Assembly: GCA_019454105.1 (NCBI GenBank)
Contig: CP075364.1
Location: 2,483,362-2,547,361, forward strand
Direction of reading: 5' to 3'
Source of the DNA: Fimbriimonadaceae bacterium
Lineage (GTDB): Bacteria; Armatimonadota; Fimbriimonadia; Fimbriimonadales; Fimbriimonadaceae
Length of the DNA: 64,000 nt
Shown: piece after piece, positions 1-7,830 of the stretch
Layout of the letters: each line of letters begins with the position of its first letter
Position numbering within the stretch: position 1 is the first letter of the stretch
Translations under genes and position numbers: made by a program
Notes under the pieces: generated by a model
Database searches by the model: none
Told to the model about the DNA's origin: nothing
Seen by the model: only the letters and a program-made list of their open reading frames with translations

Positions 1-588
1 GCCCTGGTTCTCAACCTCAGGATGAGGGAGATCCTTGTCCTCCTCTTCATGATCACCTTCGTCCTCGTAGCCGAGATGTTCAACTCGGCGATCGAGGCGA
101 CGGTCGACCTTGTGAGCCCGAACTACCACCCGCTCGCCAAGTTCGCCAAGGACATCGCCGCTGGCGCTGTGCTTGTCACGACCATCATGGCTATCATCGT
201 GGGCTGCATGATCGCTATCGGCGACCAACAGTGGGAGAGGATCCGCATCAGCCTGACAGCCGAGAGCATCGGAGCCCCAGTCTGGATCAGGATCGTGGCC
301 GGTGCTTTCCTTGTCTTCGTGAGCGTCATCATTGGCAAGGGGCTGGGGGCCAGGGGCCAATTGCTCCAGGGCGGACTCGTCAGCGGGCACAGCGCGCTTG
401 GCTTCTTCTTCGCGACGTCGGTCTTCTTCCTGACCGACAACATCACGGTGTCCGCCATTGCGATCCTCTTGGCAGTCATCATCGCCCAAAGCCGATGGGA
501 GGCGAAGATTCATTCAGTCTTTGAACTCACCTTAGGAGCGACAGTAGGGGTGATTTTGGGTGTGTTGCTCTTTGGAATCGCACTCTAA
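1..588 (+). CDS. Diacylglycerol/undecaprenol kinase fused to a PAP2-like domain (5' end outside window)
   Basis: The reading frame is open to base 1, so the start lies upstream. The first ~65 residues are the C-terminal half of a DgkA-type membrane kinase: a helix, then the conserved E-x-x-NSAIEA-x-VD and the AKD motif. The remaining ~120 residues resemble a PAP2 phosphatase: a VSGHS motif (PSGH-like) near residue 120 and SR-x5-H-x3-E near 157-168, where the family usually has a final Asp. Several membrane helices cover the rest. Such a protein could both phosphorylate and dephosphorylate a lipid such as undecaprenol at the inner membrane. The neighbouring CNNM/CBS gene follows after 36 bp. 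The fusion is read directly; substrate is inferred. Confidence 0.8.
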   Translation, partial: ALVLNLRMREILVLLFMITFVLVAEMFNSAIEATVDLVSPNYHPLAKFAKDIAAGAVLVTTIMAIIVGCMIAIGDQQWERIRISLTAESIGAPVWIRIVAGAFLVFVSVIIGKGLGARGQLLQGGLVSGHSALGFFFATSVFFLTDNITVSAIAILLAVIIAQSRWEAKIHSVFELTLGATVGVILGVLLFGIAL

Positions 589-624
589 CGACCAAATATG
601 GTATCTTAGCGACTCTCGCGAACT

Positions 625-2085
625 ATGAGCGACCCAAGCGACAGTATCCGTCGCCAGCCGCGCCCCAGCCGGAAATCCGGAACCGCAGCGGCAGGCGTGA
701 TTGGAGTCCTGCTCTTCCTGGCACCTTTCGCCTTGGCCCTGGCGGCGTTCCCGAAGGATCGAACCTGGCTGCCTTGGGCCGAGATCGTCTTGGCGATGGT
801 CGCCGTCGTCGTCCTCAATGCCGCCTTCGTGGCGGCCGAGACCGCGATCCAAACACTACGGGCCTCGCACGCCAAGCAACTTGCGAACGATGAGGCGAAA
901 GCCGCCATCGTGCGCGACTTGGTCGAGGGCAAGGCCCACTATGTCGCCGCCGCCTATCTTGGGTCGCAGACCATGCGGTTCTGGCTGGCGCTTCTTGTTT
1001 TCCCAATTGCGGCCGTCGTCGCGCCTTCGATGGCTGCCCAATTCGGGACATCGTTGGTCTCGTCCACACTGATCGCGGCGTTCCTGGTCGCGATCCCGGT
1101 CGCGGCGGTCAACATCCTCCTGGCAGAGCTTGTTCCGCGTTCCTATGCCTCGACCAACCCGGTCAAGGCCGCTTTGAGGCTCGCGGGCTTCGTCCGGTTT
1201 TTCGCCACCGCCTTCTATCCTGCCATAGCCGCGGCCACCAAGATCGGCAACCTCCTCTCCAAGCGGTTCGGGGGCCTGACGACGTTCGCCCTGTCGAACC
1301 AGGCGGAAGAGGAGATCAAGGAGCGGCTCGAACAAGCCGTTGAGACCCAGGAGATCGAGGAGGGAGAGAAGGAGATGCTCCATTCGGTGTTCGAGTTCGG
1401 CGACACCGTCGCGAGGGAGGTCATGACACCCAGGGTGGACCTCGATGCAGTCCCCGTCACATCGACCCTTGAAGAGGTCGCCAAGATTGTCGAAGAGTCC
1501 GGCCACTCGCGCATTCCAGTCTTCGAGGGCACCGACGACCAGATTCTCGGAATCGTCCACGCCAAGGATGTCTTGAGCGCGATCTCACGCGGTCAGAACA
1601 GCCTGAACCTTCGCCGGATCATGCGCCCAGCCCTGTTCGTGCCGGAAAACAAGAACCTCATGGACCTCCTCCACGAGATGCGCCAAAAGAGGACGCAGAT
1701 GGTGATCGTCCAGGACGAGTTTGGAGGCACCGCCGGAGTCGTCACGATCGAAGACATCGTCGAAGAAGTCGTCGGCGAGATCGTCGATGAATACGACGAA
1801 GAAGAGACCTTGATCGTGAAGAACGGATCGGGCTTCCTCATCGGAGGTCGCCTGAATTTGTACGACGTCAACGACGAGATCGGTACGGAGCTTTCGAGCG
1901 ACGAGTTCGACACGATCGGAGGGTTCGTTTTCGGGCTGTTCGGCCGCCAGCCGAACCAAGGCGAGACGGTCGATTTCGAAGGGTATCGGTTCACCGTCGC
2001 CGAGACCGATGGCCGTCGGATCCTATCTGTTCGTTTAGAGCCCGTCACACCCAAAGAGCCTGCCGTGACCCCGGTCGAAGCCTAA
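625..2085 (+). CDS. CNNM-domain/CBS-pair transporter (HlyC/CorC/TlyC family)
   Basis: A 486-residue membrane protein. After a basic N-terminus come four hydrophobic segments (about residues 23-45, 55-80, 110-135, 145-175) forming the CNNM/DUF21 domain with the family's AAETAI motif. Two CBS domains follow (~265-400): the first has VMTPRVD and the ILGIVHAKD loop, the second the GGTAGVVTIEDIVEEVVGEI stretch. A CorC-HlyC C-terminal domain (~410-475) ends the protein. The family is linked to Mg2+/Co2+ efflux and homeostasis, with the CBS pair sensing nucleotide. A TATCTT box lies 18 bp before the start. The gene often sits near dgkA and ybeY in bacteria, consistent with its upstream neighbour. 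Its stop overlaps the convergent gene by 4 bp. Confidence 0.9.
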   Translation: MSDPSDSIRRQPRPSRKSGTAAAGVIGVLLFLAPFALALAAFPKDRTWLPWAEIVLAMVAVVVLNAAFVAAETAIQTLRASHAKQLANDEAKAAIVRDLVEGKAHYVAAAYLGSQTMRFWLALLVFPIAAVVAPSMAAQFGTSLVSSTLIAAFLVAIPVAAVNILLAELVPRSYASTNPVKAALRLAGFVRFFATAFYPAIAAATKIGNLLSKRFGGLTTFALSNQAEEEIKERLEQAVETQEIEEGEKEMLHSVFEFGDTVAREVMTPRVDLDAVPVTSTLEEVAKIVEESGHSRIPVFEGTDDQILGIVHAKDVLSAISRGQNSLNLRRIMRPALFVPENKNLMDLLHEMRQKRTQMVIVQDEFGGTAGVVTIEDIVEEVVGEIVDEYDEEETLIVKNGSGFLIGGRLNLYDVNDEIGTELSSDEFDTIGGFVFGLFGRQPNQGETVDFEGYRFTVAETDGRRILSVRLEPVTPKEPAVTPVEA

Positions 2086-3194
2086 AGGGTGCTTTCGAGC
2101 CTGTCGACGATCGCGGATGCGGCTCCAGGCTTGGCGTGTTCCAAGGCGGCCCGGCTCATGGATTGCCGACTGAGAGGATCACCGAGCAGGCGGGCGACCC
2201 ACCCGGCAAGCTCCTCCGGCCCGCCTGCCCGGACGCCGATGCCGGACTCGACCAGAAAATCGGCGTTCATCTCTTCTTGGCCGGGGATCACCATGGGATC
2301 GTAGACCACAAACGGGACGCCGCTGGCCAGGGCTTCGAAAGTCGTGATCCCGCCAGGCTTGCTGACCAGCAAGTCGCTCGCCCTCATGAGGGCGGCCATC
2401 TCCTCTGAAGAGACGTGTCCGCGCGGCACGATCCTGACGCGCCCTTCCCCGCCCATCGACCGCACCTCTGATTCAAGCGCGGCGTTCCTTCCCGAAACGA
2501 CGACGATCTGGGCTTGGCTCAACTCGGATCGCAGCCAGGACAGGGCCTTTGGAACGGGGCCTGCCCCGATCCCTCCGCTGGCGACGAGCACGGTGGGCCA
2601 GTCGGGATCCAGTCCGGCCGCGATCCTGTCGGCCGCCTTGTCGGTCGAGGGTCGAAACGCCGAGACAACCGGGATCCCCGTTACGGTGGTCCGGCCTTCC
2701 GCGCTCGGCAACCGGTCGGCGAGTTTGGCCGCAGTCCAAGCCCCCGGCACAAAAAACTGATCCGGCTGGCCCCTCAACCACATGAGCTGGGGATAGAGGT
2801 CGGTGACGACGACGCCAAGCTTGAACGGGAACCGGCGACGCCATCGCGCCAACGTCGGCTGAGGCAACGAGTGCGTGCAGACCGCCCAGTCCGGACGCTC
2901 TGTTTCGAAGAACCTCCCCATCCGTTCCACGAAGATGAGGTCGAGACCGGTCTGAAAGTGGAACGCGAGCCGCCTGCGGTCGCTTGCCCGGTACAAACGG
3001 CCCCAAAGCGCGGGCCGCTTCCGCACTAGGGTTTCGTATCCTCCACGGTACCAGCTTCTGAACCCTTTGCCAGTGTGGTCGAGCACGTCCACGGTCGCCG
3101 CCTGATGGCCCCGGCGACGAAGCTCTTCTTCCACGGCCCGTGCCGCGCTCATGTGGCCGTTGCCCGTCGATGCCGAGAGCAACAGGACTTTCAA
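2082..3194 (-). CDS. MGDG-synthase/MurG-like glycosyltransferase (diacylglycerol glycosyltransferase-like)
   Basis: A GT-B glycosyltransferase of 370 residues. The N-terminal MGDG-synthase domain begins at once with VLLLSASTGNGHMSAA, and the C-terminal domain carries the nucleotide-sugar site SKPGGITTFEALASG followed by PGQEEMNA. This layout is typical of enzymes adding sugar to diacylglycerol (UgtP-like) at the cytoplasmic membrane face. An upstream ATG would add 54 low-complexity residues lying inside the previous gene; instead a TTG at 3192-3194 overlaps the previous TGA (TTGA), and the conserved domain begins exactly there, so I chose TTG. Last gene of a three-gene envelope-lipid run. Acceptor lipid and sugar are not determinable from sequence. 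Confidence 0.82.
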   Translation of the reverse strand: MKVLLLSASTGNGHMSAARAVEEELRRRGHQAATVDVLDHTGKGFRSWYRGGYETLVRKRPALWGRLYRASDRRRLAFHFQTGLDLIFVERMGRFFETERPDWAVCTHSLPQPTLARWRRRFPFKLGVVVTDLYPQLMWLRGQPDQFFVPGAWTAAKLADRLPSAEGRTTVTGIPVVSAFRPSTDKAADRIAAGLDPDWPTVLVASGGIGAGPVPKALSWLRSELSQAQIVVVSGRNAALESEVRSMGGEGRVRIVPRGHVSSEEMAALMRASDLLVSKPGGITTFEALASGVPFVVYDPMVIPGQEEMNADFLVESGIGVRAGGPEELAGWVARLLGDPLSRQSMSRAALEHAKPGAASAIVDRLESTL

Positions 3195-3991
3195 GCGCCT
3201 TGGCTCCGTGCCCCTCTTTTTGCTCGCGCTGTCAGAACTCGAGAGACGACAGGCCAAATCCTCGTCCGGTGAGCGCGCTGGAGCAGGGCCAGCCCAGTGT
3301 CGCCCAAGGTGATCAAACTCGACCAGACTGCGAGTCCGATCGGCCCGGTCTTCCAAGCGAAAATGGCCAAGGGCAAAGTCATCGCGATCCCGACGACGTG
3401 GATCCCTTCGGAGACCCGTGTCTCACGTTCAAACTCAATCGCGCTCGCGCGGGTCGGATTGGGAATGTACTCGTACTCTCCTTTGCCAAATCCGTAGGTC
3501 AGGGTCTTCATCACCCACTGGACGAACTTCCTGAAGGCCCCCATTCCGATCACTTGATAGAGCCGGTCGGTCTCGAAGCGCTTGGGACGGAAGTAGATGT
3601 CGGCCCAACCCTCATGGTGCTGAGTCGGCGGTTTGGCCAGACCCCCGGCCGTGAGCGACTCTGGACGGCTAAGGTGGTCCAAGCAAAGTCGGCGCTTGTA
3701 TCTTTCGACCAAGACGCAGAGGGCGTGCAGAACGAGCAAGAGGCCGGTGTATCCCAGGGCCATCGCGTGGCCGCCCGTCCAGAAGAACCAGAGATGGGGA
3801 GAGTAGCAGGCTGCCCTGGCGATGTTCGCGGCCTCAAAATACCGTGAGGCTTGCAGAGTCTCCTCGATCTCTTTCTGGGAAAATTCGGACGCTGCGAACC
3901 CTAACGGCGGCAGGGGCCGTTCACCCGCCACTCGAGCCGCCAAGAGGTAAGCGGACCTTAATCCAATGGACTCGTACGTCTTGGCTCGCAT
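3191..3991 (-). CDS. Membrane protein resembling CrtO-type glycosyl-carotenoid acyltransferases
   Basis: About 266 residues with two clear hydrophobic regions (the WFFWTGGHAMALGYTGLLL area and a C-terminal IHVVGIAMTLPLAIFAW area). The second half shows a pattern I associate with glycosyl-4,4'-diaponeurosporenoate acyltransferase (CrtO) relatives: a YxxIGMxxFRKF segment, then ETRxSExIH, then QRxxRxRI near the end. The assignment is tentative. No strong Shine-Dalgarno is present; an earlier ATG at 4096 is possible but would overlap the metallophosphatase gene by 139 bp, so I used the ATG at 3991 (34 bp overlap). Its stop overlaps the TTG of the glycosyltransferase, implying translational coupling and a shared lipid or carotenoid role. 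Confidence 0.55.
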   Translation of the reverse strand: MRAKTYESIGLRSAYLLAARVAGERPLPPLGFAASEFSQKEIEETLQASRYFEAANIARAACYSPHLWFFWTGGHAMALGYTGLLLVLHALCVLVERYKRRLCLDHLSRPESLTAGGLAKPPTQHHEGWADIYFRPKRFETDRLYQVIGMGAFRKFVQWVMKTLTYGFGKGEYEYIPNPTRASAIEFERETRVSEGIHVVGIAMTLPLAIFAWKTGPIGLAVWSSLITLGDTGLALLQRAHRTRIWPVVSRVLTARAKRGARSQGA

Positions 3992-4827
3992 GGATTGATG
4001 CGGCCGCGCCTGACCCTGAGAAACGATCTGGCAGATGCTGGCGCTGCCGTCCTCTGAGTCTGGCCCGAGTCGGAAGATCCCATTAGGGATTCCCATGACA
4101 CCAACTCGAGCGTCCCGTCATAGTTCTCCACCACGGCCGTTCCGTGTTCAACCCAATCACCGGTGTTGACATAAAGCCCCTTTTCCGTCCCTTCCAAGAT
4201 TGCTGGCCGGTGGACGTGGCCGCAAATGACGCCGTCATAGCGTTCGGCAAGGGCCGCTTCCAGGATGTTCTCCTCAAAGTCGTTGCGTCGGGCGATGAAC
4301 CGCTTGACCCGTTGCTTGATGCCCCTTCGAATGTCGATCTTCTCGCGCCCCGAGTGCTCGAGCCGGGCGTTGAGCCGACCGTTGGCGACTACGAGCATTT
4401 CGTAGATCCAAGCCCCTGCCCAAGCCAAAGGAAGAAACTGGACGGAGTTGTCGAAGAGGTCGCCATGGACGACCAAGAACCGTCGCCCGTCGGCCGTCAT
4501 GTGGACGAATTGGTGGTCGATCCGGATGTTCCCAAGGGTGGAGCCGTTCAAGCGGCGAAGAAAAGCGTCATGGTTGCCCGGCGTGAAGCACACGTGGCAG
4601 CCCTCTTGGGCTTTTCCAAGGAGCTGCCGAACCAAAGCCGTGTGCTCGTCCCGCCATTTCCCCTTTTTCATCACGACCCAAAGGTCGATGATGTCGCCCA
4701 CCAGATAGAGGTGCTCGCACTCGACCAAGTCAAGAAAGTTCTGAAACTTCTCGACCATGCATCCCGCCGAGCCGAGGTGGAGGTCGGAGACAAAGAGGGA
4801 ACGGACGCGGAGCGGCGCTTCGGACAT
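3958..4827 (-). CDS. Calcineurin-like metallophosphatase, UDP-2,3-diacylglucosamine hydrolase-like
   Basis: A 289-residue metallophosphoesterase with the five canonical metal-binding blocks in order: SDLHLGS (Asp15, His17), VGDIIDLW (~43-50), PGNHDAF (~83-89), VVHGDLFD (~119-126) and CGHVHRP (~215). The spacing and the GDIIDLW and GDLFD blocks match the COG2908 branch that contains LpxH-type enzymes, which cleave UDP-2,3-diacylglucosamine in lipid A synthesis. Many bacteria carry such paralogs without lipid A, so the substrate stays open. The last ~35 residues are low-complexity and overlap the next gene. First gene of a minus-strand envelope-lipid run. Confidence 0.8.
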   Translation of the reverse strand: MSEAPLRVRSLFVSDLHLGSAGCMVEKFQNFLDLVECEHLYLVGDIIDLWVVMKKGKWRDEHTALVRQLLGKAQEGCHVCFTPGNHDAFLRRLNGSTLGNIRIDHQFVHMTADGRRFLVVHGDLFDNSVQFLPLAWAGAWIYEMLVVANGRLNARLEHSGREKIDIRRGIKQRVKRFIARRNDFEENILEAALAERYDGVICGHVHRPAILEGTEKGLYVNTGDWVEHGTAVVENYDGTLELVSWESLMGSSDSGQTQRTAAPASARSFLRVRRGRINPCEPRRTSPLD

Positions 4828-4906
4828 CGGTGCCGGCTGCTAGGTGTCAAATGTACCAGAGTTAAAGGTATCAGGGCGGGATCCCGAACCAGGTCTGAGG
4901 GTCGGA

Positions 4907-4936
4907 TTGACAAGATCTTAACTTTGCCGGTGCAAA
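4907..4936 (+). promoter_or_regulatory. Candidate promoter for the secreted protein gene
   Basis: A perfect TTGACA (4907-4912) is followed after 18 bases by TGCAAA (4931-4936), matching only three of six -10 bases. The start codon is 24 bp downstream. The -35 is convincing; the -10 is weak. Confidence 0.35.
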
Positions 4937-4959
4937 ATGGAGCCGCTAGAGGCAATGCC

Positions 4960-6084
4960 ATGAGGATCACGACCAGCCTTATTCTTTTCGCCGCGCTCGG
5001 AGCCACTGCTTTGGCCCAACCGGTGCAGAAGTTCCGCGACGCGACACGAATCTCCTATAGCTGGGGAGACAATGCCCCGGGCTACAACAACTCCGACGCC
5101 AACATCCGGGTCGAGATCAGAGCCCTGATTCTAGGGACCCAACTCATTGAGACGACTGGGGGTGTCGACGAGCTTGCAATCACCAAGCAAGCAGGTAGCT
5201 TGAACTATCGGCTGAATCTGTCACAACTGAACCCGTTGCTCCCCAATGAGTTCGTGACCCTTGTCGGCACCGACTTGGGTGGTAACCGCGTTCGTCATGT
5301 CGTCGACGAGACCCTTCCCGGCCCTTACCTGGTCGAAGGCACCTTTGAAGGAGTGTTCATCAGTATCACGGTTCGAAACGTTCGGGTCACAGGCACACAG
5401 TTTTCGACGTTCTCGGACATAACGCCGGTGGTGAACCCGATCCTTAACGCCCTGTGCGACGTCCAGTTTGACGATGCGGGCGACGGTCCCTCGAACACTT
5501 TGAGCGTCGTTCCTGGACAGGTGAGCGGCTACATCATCAATCCCATCTTCCAAGTGACTTCCGCCAGGATCGACATCACAAAGATCGAACAGGCGGGGCA
5601 GGTCGAGGCCACGGCAGCCCCTGAGACCGTCGCTCCCGACGCTCTGACGCTCCAGCGCGGCCAGATCATCTCGGGCACGATCGCCGACCTGGCGACCGAC
5701 AACGGCGTCGCCCTCCGCCTGAAGAAGTTCTTCGTGGCGAACCCGGTCGAGCCGTTCGTCTGGGGCACCCTCCAGGGCACGACCGCGATCCTGACCCCGA
5801 GCAGCGTGACCTTCCGGGTCAAGAGCCGCATGGTCACCGGCGGCCAGTTCCGCCAGGAGCTCGAGCAGTGGAACTGGAACACCAACTCCTACGAGAACCT
5901 GCTGAACACCAACCCGTTCAACACGGTCTACGGCACCCGCGAGTCCGTCGCGAGCCCGGCGACCGGCAAGGTCAACGGCAGCGGCCGCTTGCAGGCCCGG
6001 ATCCGCACGTTCCCGAACGGCATCTCGGCCAACCCGCTTCCTGAGGTCGACTGGGACCTCGTGAACTGGATCGTCAACCCGTAA
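4960..6084 (+). CDS. Secreted protein of unknown function with a codon-use break
   Basis: A 374-residue protein starting with a clear signal peptide (MRITTSLILFAALGATALA, cleavage about after residue 19). I recognise no enzyme domain; the rest looks like beta-rich secreted sequence with repeated hydrophobic/Gly-Asn patterns and no further membrane helix. The open frame extends far upstream but those residues are antisense to the metallophosphatase gene, and the signal peptide fixes the start. Codon use changes inside the gene: the first ~220 codons are ordinary for this genome, while from about 5640 to the end nearly every codon ends in C or G and the favoured AAC, AAG, TTC and CTG codons dominate, as in the ribosomal genes. 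Function unknown. Confidence 0.75.
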   Translation: MRITTSLILFAALGATALAQPVQKFRDATRISYSWGDNAPGYNNSDANIRVEIRALILGTQLIETTGGVDELAITKQAGSLNYRLNLSQLNPLLPNEFVTLVGTDLGGNRVRHVVDETLPGPYLVEGTFEGVFISITVRNVRVTGTQFSTFSDITPVVNPILNALCDVQFDDAGDGPSNTLSVVPGQVSGYIINPIFQVTSARIDITKIEQAGQVEATAAPETVAPDALTLQRGQIISGTIADLATDNGVALRLKKFFVANPVEPFVWGTLQGTTAILTPSSVTFRVKSRMVTGGQFRQELEQWNWNTNSYENLLNTNPFNTVYGTRESVASPATGKVNGSGRLQARIRTFPNGISANPLPEVDWDLVNWIVNP

Positions 6085-6093
6085 AAGAGACAA

Positions 6094-6123
6094 AGCCCCC
6101 TCCCCCGTTCACGGGGGAGGGGG
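6094..6123 (+). repeat. Palindromic GC-rich repeat, copy 1
   Basis: A 30-base unit made of a C/T-rich arm (CCCCCTCCCCC), GTTCAC centre and G/A-rich arm (GGGGGAGGGGG). It forms a strong hairpin 10 bp after the stop of the secreted protein gene and is identical to copy 2 at 6224-6253. It could end transcription, but there is no T-run; it looks like a REP-type intergenic palindrome. Confidence 0.8.
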
Positions 6124-6223
6124 TCAGGGGGGTGGGGGCGTTCGGGCCGGACTCATGTCCGGGCCTTACCCGAGCAGCATCCCCCAGGGGCCCCCAGGCC
6201 GTTCGGGGAGAACGCCGGCCAAG

Positions 6224-6253
6224 AGCCCCCTCCCCCGTTCACGGGGGAGGGGG
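6224..6253 (+). repeat. Palindromic GC-rich repeat, copy 2
   Basis: Exact second copy of the 30-base palindrome, 130 bp from the first, in the same gap between convergent genes. The 100 bases between the copies are also rich in short inverted repeats (e.g. GGCCGGAC...GTCCGGGCC near 6146-6167). No coding potential is seen in the gap. Confidence 0.8.
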
Positions 6254-6297
6254 TTGGGAGTCGGGGTGCCCCCTTGCCCGATGGTGAGAAGCCGCGA

Positions 6298-7032
6298 CTA
6301 ACCTTCCAGGCCCTTTTCGACCAAGAACCGGTAGCTCTCAATCACGCACTCCACCGGATCCTTCGGTGAATGGTCCAACTCGATGAGAGCCCACTCGACC
6401 CCTGCCTCCCGGGCCGTCGGGATGATTGAGTCCCAATCAAGGTCGCCCTGCCCGACTGGATGGAAGACACCGGCGTGACCGTCTTTGAAGTGGGTCAAGG
6501 GCACGCGGCCCTTGAGAGTCCCCAACCAATCGACCGGATCTTGACCGGCATGGTGGCACCAATAGAGGTCGAGCTCCGCCTCCAAGGTTCGGGCCGCCGA
6601 GTCCCAGAAGACCTCGAATGCAGGTGCCCCTGAGAACTCGACAAACTCGAAGTCGTGGTTGTGATAGGCAAGGCGCATCCCAAGTTCCCTCACAAGCTTG
6701 CCGATCGAGGCCAGCTCTTGGCCCAGTCGCTCCCCTCCGTCAGCGAACTCTTCCTTCGGTGCCCAGGGCACCACCAGCCACTTGCAACCAAGACCCTTGT
6801 ACAATGATGCTGTCTCCTCAAGTCTGTCCCGCACTTCGCTCAAGCCCACGTGGGCGGAAACGGCCGACAGCCCTGCCGACCGAAGCGCGTCACCGAACTC
6901 CTCGGTGGTCTTGCCGCTCAGTCCAGCCAACTCGACATGTTTGAGCCCCGCTTGGGCCAGACGTTGCAACGTGCCCGACAGATCTTGCGCCATCTGGTCG
7001 CGGACTGTGTACAACTGCACTCCGATCTTCAC
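6298..7032 (-). CDS. Sugar phosphate isomerase/epimerase-like TIM barrel (xylose isomerase/AP endonuclease 2 family)
   Basis: A 244-residue protein beginning MKIGVQLYTVRD, the usual first strand of the family, with HVELAG on the second strand, AYHNHDFEF with metal-binding His/Glu in the middle, ELDLYWCHHAG, and HFKDGH plus GQGDLDW near the end. These are the divalent-metal ligands of sugar epimerases/isomerases such as IolE- or DTE-type enzymes, acting in the cytoplasm. Start is GTG at 7030-7032. It follows the ABC ATPase gene after 18 bp and may be the last gene of that run. The exact sugar cannot be told. Confidence 0.8.
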   Translation of the reverse strand: MKIGVQLYTVRDQMAQDLSGTLQRLAQAGLKHVELAGLSGKTTEEFGDALRSAGLSAVSAHVGLSEVRDRLEETASLYKGLGCKWLVVPWAPKEEFADGGERLGQELASIGKLVRELGMRLAYHNHDFEFVEFSGAPAFEVFWDSAARTLEAELDLYWCHHAGQDPVDWLGTLKGRVPLTHFKDGHAGVFHPVGQGDLDWDSIIPTAREAGVEWALIELDHSPKDPVECVIESYRFLVEKGLEG

Positions 7033-7050
7033 AAGTGAATTCTGGCGCCC

Positions 7051-7830
7051 CTAGTCGAGCGGCCGCCGAGGCACGAGCGACAGCCGGCCTTCCGGGCCTG
7101 TGTGCCAGTCGAACTCGCACTGGTAGGAGACGGTCAGAGCCTCCACCAAGCTTGCCGAGTCACGGACATTGAAGGTGTCGGCGCGACCGTCGTGCATCAC
7201 CGCCACCCAGTCCGCGAATCGGAGCCCCCAATTGACGTCATGAACGGTGCAGACGACACCCCGGCCCTCCCCAGCCAGATTCCGAAGCGCCTCGCCCACT
7301 TCCAAGGCGGCGCGCGGGTCCAGGTGATTGGTCGGTTCGTCAAGCAAGAGCCCCGACGGTTGTTGGGCCAAAGCTCTGGCCAACATGACCCTCTGTGCCT
7401 CGCCACCGCTCAGTTGCGACATGGGCCGGTCTCTCCAGTCCCAAGCCCCGACAAGACACAGAGCCTCTTCCGTCGCTTGCTCGTCTTCAGCGGTCTCCCA
7501 TAGCCCAGGGCTCAGACCCGCCCGCCCGGTCGCCACCGTCTGCAACACGGTCAGGTCAAAGGCCGGGGCCTCGCGTTGGGGCACATAGCCGATCATCCGG
7601 GAGACTTCGTGGGGGCCCAGCGACGCCAAGGGTCGTCCCTCCAGGGAGACCTGTCCCTCCCAAGGTCGGAGCGCCCCGCTCAAGACCATCAAGAGCGTGG
7701 TCTTTCCGCAACCGTTGGGGCCGAGCACGGCGCAGATTTCGCCGCGATTCAGGCTGAGCCAGGCGCCGTCGAGCACACGGCGACCCTCGTATCCTGCGAC
7801 GATCCCGCAGGCCTCAATCCAACTGCTCAT
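7051..7830 (-). CDS. ABC transporter ATP-binding protein, iron/B12-uptake (FepC/BtuD) type
   Basis: A 259-residue ATPase with all motifs: Walker A GPNGCGKTT (37-45), Q-loop in GYVPQRE (~81-87), signature LSGGE (140-144), Walker B LLLDEP (161-166), then NHLDP and a switch His in TVHDVNW. The GYVPQ and LSGGEAQRVMLARAL stretch is typical of siderophore, heme and cobalamin importers. No permease or binding protein is nearby, so its partners are elsewhere. The longer frame would add 29 residues inside the previous gene; the ATG at 7830 leaves a 17 bp overlap with the exporter gene, suggesting translational coupling. Confidence 0.82.
   Translation of the reverse strand: MSSWIEACGIVAGYEGRRVLDGAWLSLNRGEICAVLGPNGCGKTTLLMVLSGALRPWEGQVSLEGRPLASLGPHEVSRMIGYVPQREAPAFDLTVLQTVATGRAGLSPGLWETAEDEQATEEALCLVGAWDWRDRPMSQLSGGEAQRVMLARALAQQPSGLLLDEPTNHLDPRAALEVGEALRNLAGEGRGVVCTVHDVNWGLRFADWVAVMHDGRADTFNVRDSASLVEALTVSYQCEFDWHTGPEGRLSLVPRRPLD

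Noticed and set aside
856-1560. A 234-codon minus-strand frame opposite the CNNM/CBS gene
   Set aside because: The opposite strand encodes clear CNNM and CBS motifs.
4144-4959. Upstream extension of the secreted-protein frame
   Set aside because: Those codons are antisense to the metallophosphatase gene; the signal peptide at 4960 marks the start.
5221-6093. A 290-codon minus-strand frame opposite the secreted protein gene
   Set aside because: The signal peptide and codon pattern support the plus-strand gene; this frame is a by-product of its GC-rich 3' half.
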